Positions 61,699 to 64,000 of a stretch of 64,000 bases of DNA are shown here, piece after piece. The notes below the pieces were generated by a model that was not told the origin of the DNA, made no database searches, and saw only the letters and a program-made list of their open reading frames with translations. Every line of letters begins with the position of its first letter. Position 1 is the stretch's first letter. The translations under genes were made by a program, and so were the position numbers. This DNA is from Dolomedes plantarius (lineage: Eukaryota; Arthropoda; Arachnida; Araneae; Dolomedidae): assembly GCA_907164885.2 (NCBI GenBank), contig OU015490.1, forward strand, positions 15,315,591 to 15,379,590, read 5' to 3'.

Positions 61699-62585
61699 CA
61701 ACATTCTGCTGTTCGGGGAGGGGGGCGTGGACTTTGTAATTTAGTAAAACTGTACTTGTGGAGAGAGAAACTTAGCTTAGGCCCCTTGGGAATTAGGCAC
61801 CTTTGCAATGCCTCCCATTCTCATCCGGATCATTTGGACCTGGTAGGTTCTACTCTAAACCAACCCCTCTTTTAATTTTTCAATAAAACCGCAGAAATCC
61901 TCATCTATAATTTATTTTTTCCTCCTAATGGACCTCAGACGTTATCCTCAACATTTAACCGGGATGAATTGATGGGATGAATTGGGAAGAGGGAAAAATT
62001 GAGGTGGGGGTGGGTTATCAGGTATTTTACACGTGTCACGTGATCCCTTCCTAAAAACCATTTATATTAAACAAGAATGAAACAATAACAACCAAAGTAT
62101 TTCCCCTTTAGAAAAAGTGAGTTCAAGCCAGTTCGAAACAATGGAAGGGTCTTTCATTAGGCAGGGGGAGGGTCTCACGGTGTGGATGGATGCTAGAAAC
62201 GATGCCCACATAGAAAGTGAGGGGGAATTAGGGGGATATCGGTGGTGTAGGGAAGGAGGAACAATTAGGGATTTATCAAGTATTCGCCTTTTATAAACAA
62301 ACTAAATTACAGCAAATCATCAAAGTTTTCATGTCCAGGAGTAGGTGGTATAATGGGGAACTGAACAATTGTCGGGTCTGTTACTAAGGAGGGGGAGGGG
62401 ATCTAGGCAGGTGTGTATGGACCCTGAAAACGACACCCACTTAGAGGGTGATGGGAACCAATTTATCCAGAATTATAATACCGAATCAAAGTAAAGCAGT
62501 TTTTGAATTCTAAAAGAGTATTATTAAACAAATGCCAGGCCACTGACCATCAGGACATCAGGCAACGAGCTCTCCAATACTTTTT
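61695..62585. other. Unassigned stretch with a diverged duplication
   Basis: About 62080-62280 and 62290-62490 share GGGTCTTTCATTAGGCAGGG/GGGTCTGTTACTAAGGAGGG, GTGTGGATGGA/GTGTGTATGGA, and AACGA(T/C)-CCCAC blocks in the same order. TTACACGTGTCACGTGATC at 62028 has two E-box cores. No gene recognised. Confidence 0.4.
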
Positions 62586-63005
62586 ACCATGTTTTTATTA
62601 ACTCGCTTTCTTGTTTGTTTGTGTGTGTGTTTGTCTAGTACAAATCTTTCAATCGATAATTAACTAACTTCCCGACTATCTAGACATTTGAAACTTTTAG
62701 AATAGCCCAGAACACGATGACAATGCATATTTTAATACTTTTAACCATATTTAAGCAGCATTGAATTCATTTTCAGTTAATTTTGTTTCGTAGACACGTG
62801 CAGCCATCTATCGGCCGGGACGGGAATGAAAAGTTAATCGCAAGTTGACTTCCAATTCACTTCATTTTCTTTCAAGTGGATGGGATAATTCATCAAAAAA
62901 GTTTTAAAAAAGTATTTATTAATACATAGAATTGTCAAGTTTATATGATTGAACAGAAAATTTAAAAACATGCTATATAAAAAGTTCTTTTTATCTTGTA
63001 ATTAT
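62586..63005 (+). repeat. Interspersed repeat family C, copy 5
   Basis: ACCATGTTTTTATTAACTCG to CTTGTAATTATT. It sits at the 3' edge of the LINE fragment on the other strand. Confidence 0.7.
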
Positions 63006-63009
63006 TAAC

Positions 63010-63505
63010 AATACAGTCTAAATCATTTAGTGCAGAACACTCGTCCAGATGAGCAGCAGTCATGTCTTGTCAAGAGTCACACAACAAACATTCAGGGGTA
63101 ATAGTGAAATTAAAACGAAACAAATGGACCACTCGGACAATCGTGCCCAGTCAAAAATCTAAACTTGTCCACAGCAGCTGCACGGGGTGAATCCGGGACA
63201 CGTGAGGTCCACAAAGGACACTCCAGACCTACCTCCAGCAGCATGGGAAGCCACTGTAAGAAACGATTGTTTGAAGATTCTCTTTATCTCCAATTTAGCA
63301 GAATGGAGTGTCAGGTATACAAGACCTTTGAAGAATATCAGTTTTTTCGCCAAATAAGTTTTATCGCCCTTTTTTTCGCCAAAAAGTCCGCCATCTCGTT
63401 TCCCCAAAGACCACAGTGGGATGGATGGTACCCACTGGAAGGCAACTATTCTCTGAATCCCCCTCAGGAGCTCCCTGCAGCCAACTGGACAACTCTCAGT
63501 CGTTG
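63010..63505 (-). pseudogene. LINE ORF2 RNase H and C-terminal fragment
   Basis: The minus strand reads HPSHCGLWGNEMADFLAKK, the RNase H motif of Jockey/I-group non-LTR elements (P-S-H-x-G-x-x-G-N-E-x-A-D). Then comes FHSAK-like KLEIKRIFKQSF, FRFLTGHDCP and MTAAHLDECSALNDLDC, the C-terminal zinc-knuckle region. At least three frame changes. It is cut on one side by family C and on the other by a hAT-like fragment. Confidence 0.7.
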
Positions 63506-63667
63506 CTGATTAGGGATACGGCATCGACAGCAAAACATTGATGTTTTGAAACATCGATATTTACTATTAAAACATCGATGCTGATAAAACATCGCCCCAA
63601 AACCATCGATGTTTTTGAACACCCATTCCTTTAAAACTGGTTTAGTAACGGTACTTTTGAGAGGCAT
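63464..63667 (-). CDS. Small unrecognised frame downstream of promoter-like block
   Basis: ATG at 63667 opens a 67-codon frame. Only the first ~19 residues (MPLKSTVTKPVLKEWVFKN) lie before the ATCGATG-rich fragment; the rest is repeat sequence and then the LINE remnant. If a gene began here, it has been broken by these insertions. No family is recognised. Its start lies about 80 bp beyond a TATA box on the same strand. Confidence 0.25.
   Translation of the reverse strand: MPLKSTVTKPVLKEWVFKNIDGFGAMFYQHRCFNSKYRCFKTSMFCCRCRIPNQQRLRVVQLAAGSS
63509..63620. repeat. ATCGATG-rich fragment, hAT-like end
   Basis: TAGGGATACGGCATCGAC followed by repeated AAACATCGATG and inverted forms. Some hAT elements carry such subterminal palindromes. 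It separates the LINE fragment from the promoter-like block and runs into the minus-strand frame that begins at 63667. Confidence 0.4.
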
Positions 63668-63740
63668 CTTAATAATAATTCACGTTAACTTATATAATAC
63701 CAGAACAAAACAAAAACTTAAATGGACGCTCGTGTTTATA

Positions 63741-63850
63741 CTATTTATAAAAGGAAATCCCATGGAAGGTTCTGGAGTGTCGAGAACATTCCAAGCGCTC
63801 TGATTGGCTCATTGGTTGTTAATTCCCATTTGTCTCGTTGCTAGGGTAAC
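63741..63850 (-). promoter_or_regulatory. Promoter-like block: TATA, HSE-like, CCAAT, X-box-like
   Basis: Read on the minus strand: GTTACCCTAGCAAC (63837-63850, RFX X-box-like inverted repeat), two CCAAT boxes (about 63803-63815), GAATGTTC and GAACCTTCC (63764-63792, heat-shock-element-like GAAnnTTC units), then TTTTATAAATAG (63741-63752, TATA). Spacing and order fit a Pol II promoter with a start near 63715-63720. Activity is inferred from motifs only. Confidence 0.4.
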
Positions 63851-64000
63851 GTTCTCCCTTTTGTATTCATCCTTTTCAGAATTCAGACTTACATTTACTG
63901 AGTGTGAAAATTATGCAACGTGGTTTTTTTTTCATTTAAAAACTTTTCCATGCAACGTGGTACTTTTTCATTTAAAAAAATCCATCAAGACAACGTAAAA
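63851..64000. other. Window edge, nothing recognised
   Basis: A short direct duplication (CAACGTGGT-TTTTTCATTTAAAAA at about 63915 and 63954). No gene. Confidence 0.4.

Overview
This window is eukaryotic, AT-rich and almost wholly made of transposable elements, their remains, satellites and (TA)n microsatellites. The mix of Tc1/mariner, pogo/Tigger, hAT, piggyBac-type, Helitron, non-LTR and LTR elements, with long (TA)n and (CA)n tracts, fits an arthropod. A chelicerate such as a spider is my best guess, but nothing here fixes the species. I found no intact host protein gene, rRNA or standard tRNA. The longest open frames are (TA)n read-throughs or fall inside repeats. The coding remains I recognise are transposase or reverse transcriptase fragments with frameshifts and stops.

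Layout, left to right. 0-3.4 kb: a piggyBac-type MITE broken by a Helitron and cut by another repeat, then a LINE tail and a MITE copy. 3.4-11.1 kb: a tandem array below a TATA-like site, a pogo-type MITE, a mariner-type MITE with long inverted repeats, a Tc1-type transposase relic with a 148-bp internal amplification, and a TTAA-flanked MITE. 11.6-15.8 kb: four related LTR copies set in (TA)n tracts. 17-19.6 kb: very long (TA)n. 19.6-22.1 kb: a Tigger-like element holding a DD41D mariner-type element. 22-25 kb: two tRNA-like SINEs and a Helitron. 25.1-29.95 kb: an unclassified 4.8-kb element with palindromic subterminal repeats. 30-34.6 kb: an inverted pair of one repeat family, satellite array 1, and a hAT MITE inside a mariner-type MITE. 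37-39 kb: a ~100-bp tandem array. 40.9-49.6 kb: a Helitron inside a MITE, a piggyBac-type MITE, a solo LTR holding a palindromic MITE, a hAT element with transposase remains, a LINE tail and a pogo-type MITE. 49.7-54.9 kb: satellite array 2, the same monomer family as array 1 in the opposite orientation. 55-64 kb: a piggyBac-type MITE, a mariner with ~340-bp inverted repeats, a Tc1 element split by a solo LTR with a 5-bp duplication, a LINE RNase H fragment, and a promoter-like block on the minus strand at the right edge.

The most useful result is a set of insertions whose empty sites can be read inside the window (Helitron in piggyBac MITE, DD41D mariner in Tigger, LTR in Tc1, hAT in mariner MITE). 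They give element boundaries and relative ages without an outside database. The most likely undescribed items are the 4.8-kb element at 25108-29950, the inverted pair of satellite arrays, the LTR family that sits in (TA)n, and the promoter-like block near 63.7-63.85 kb.
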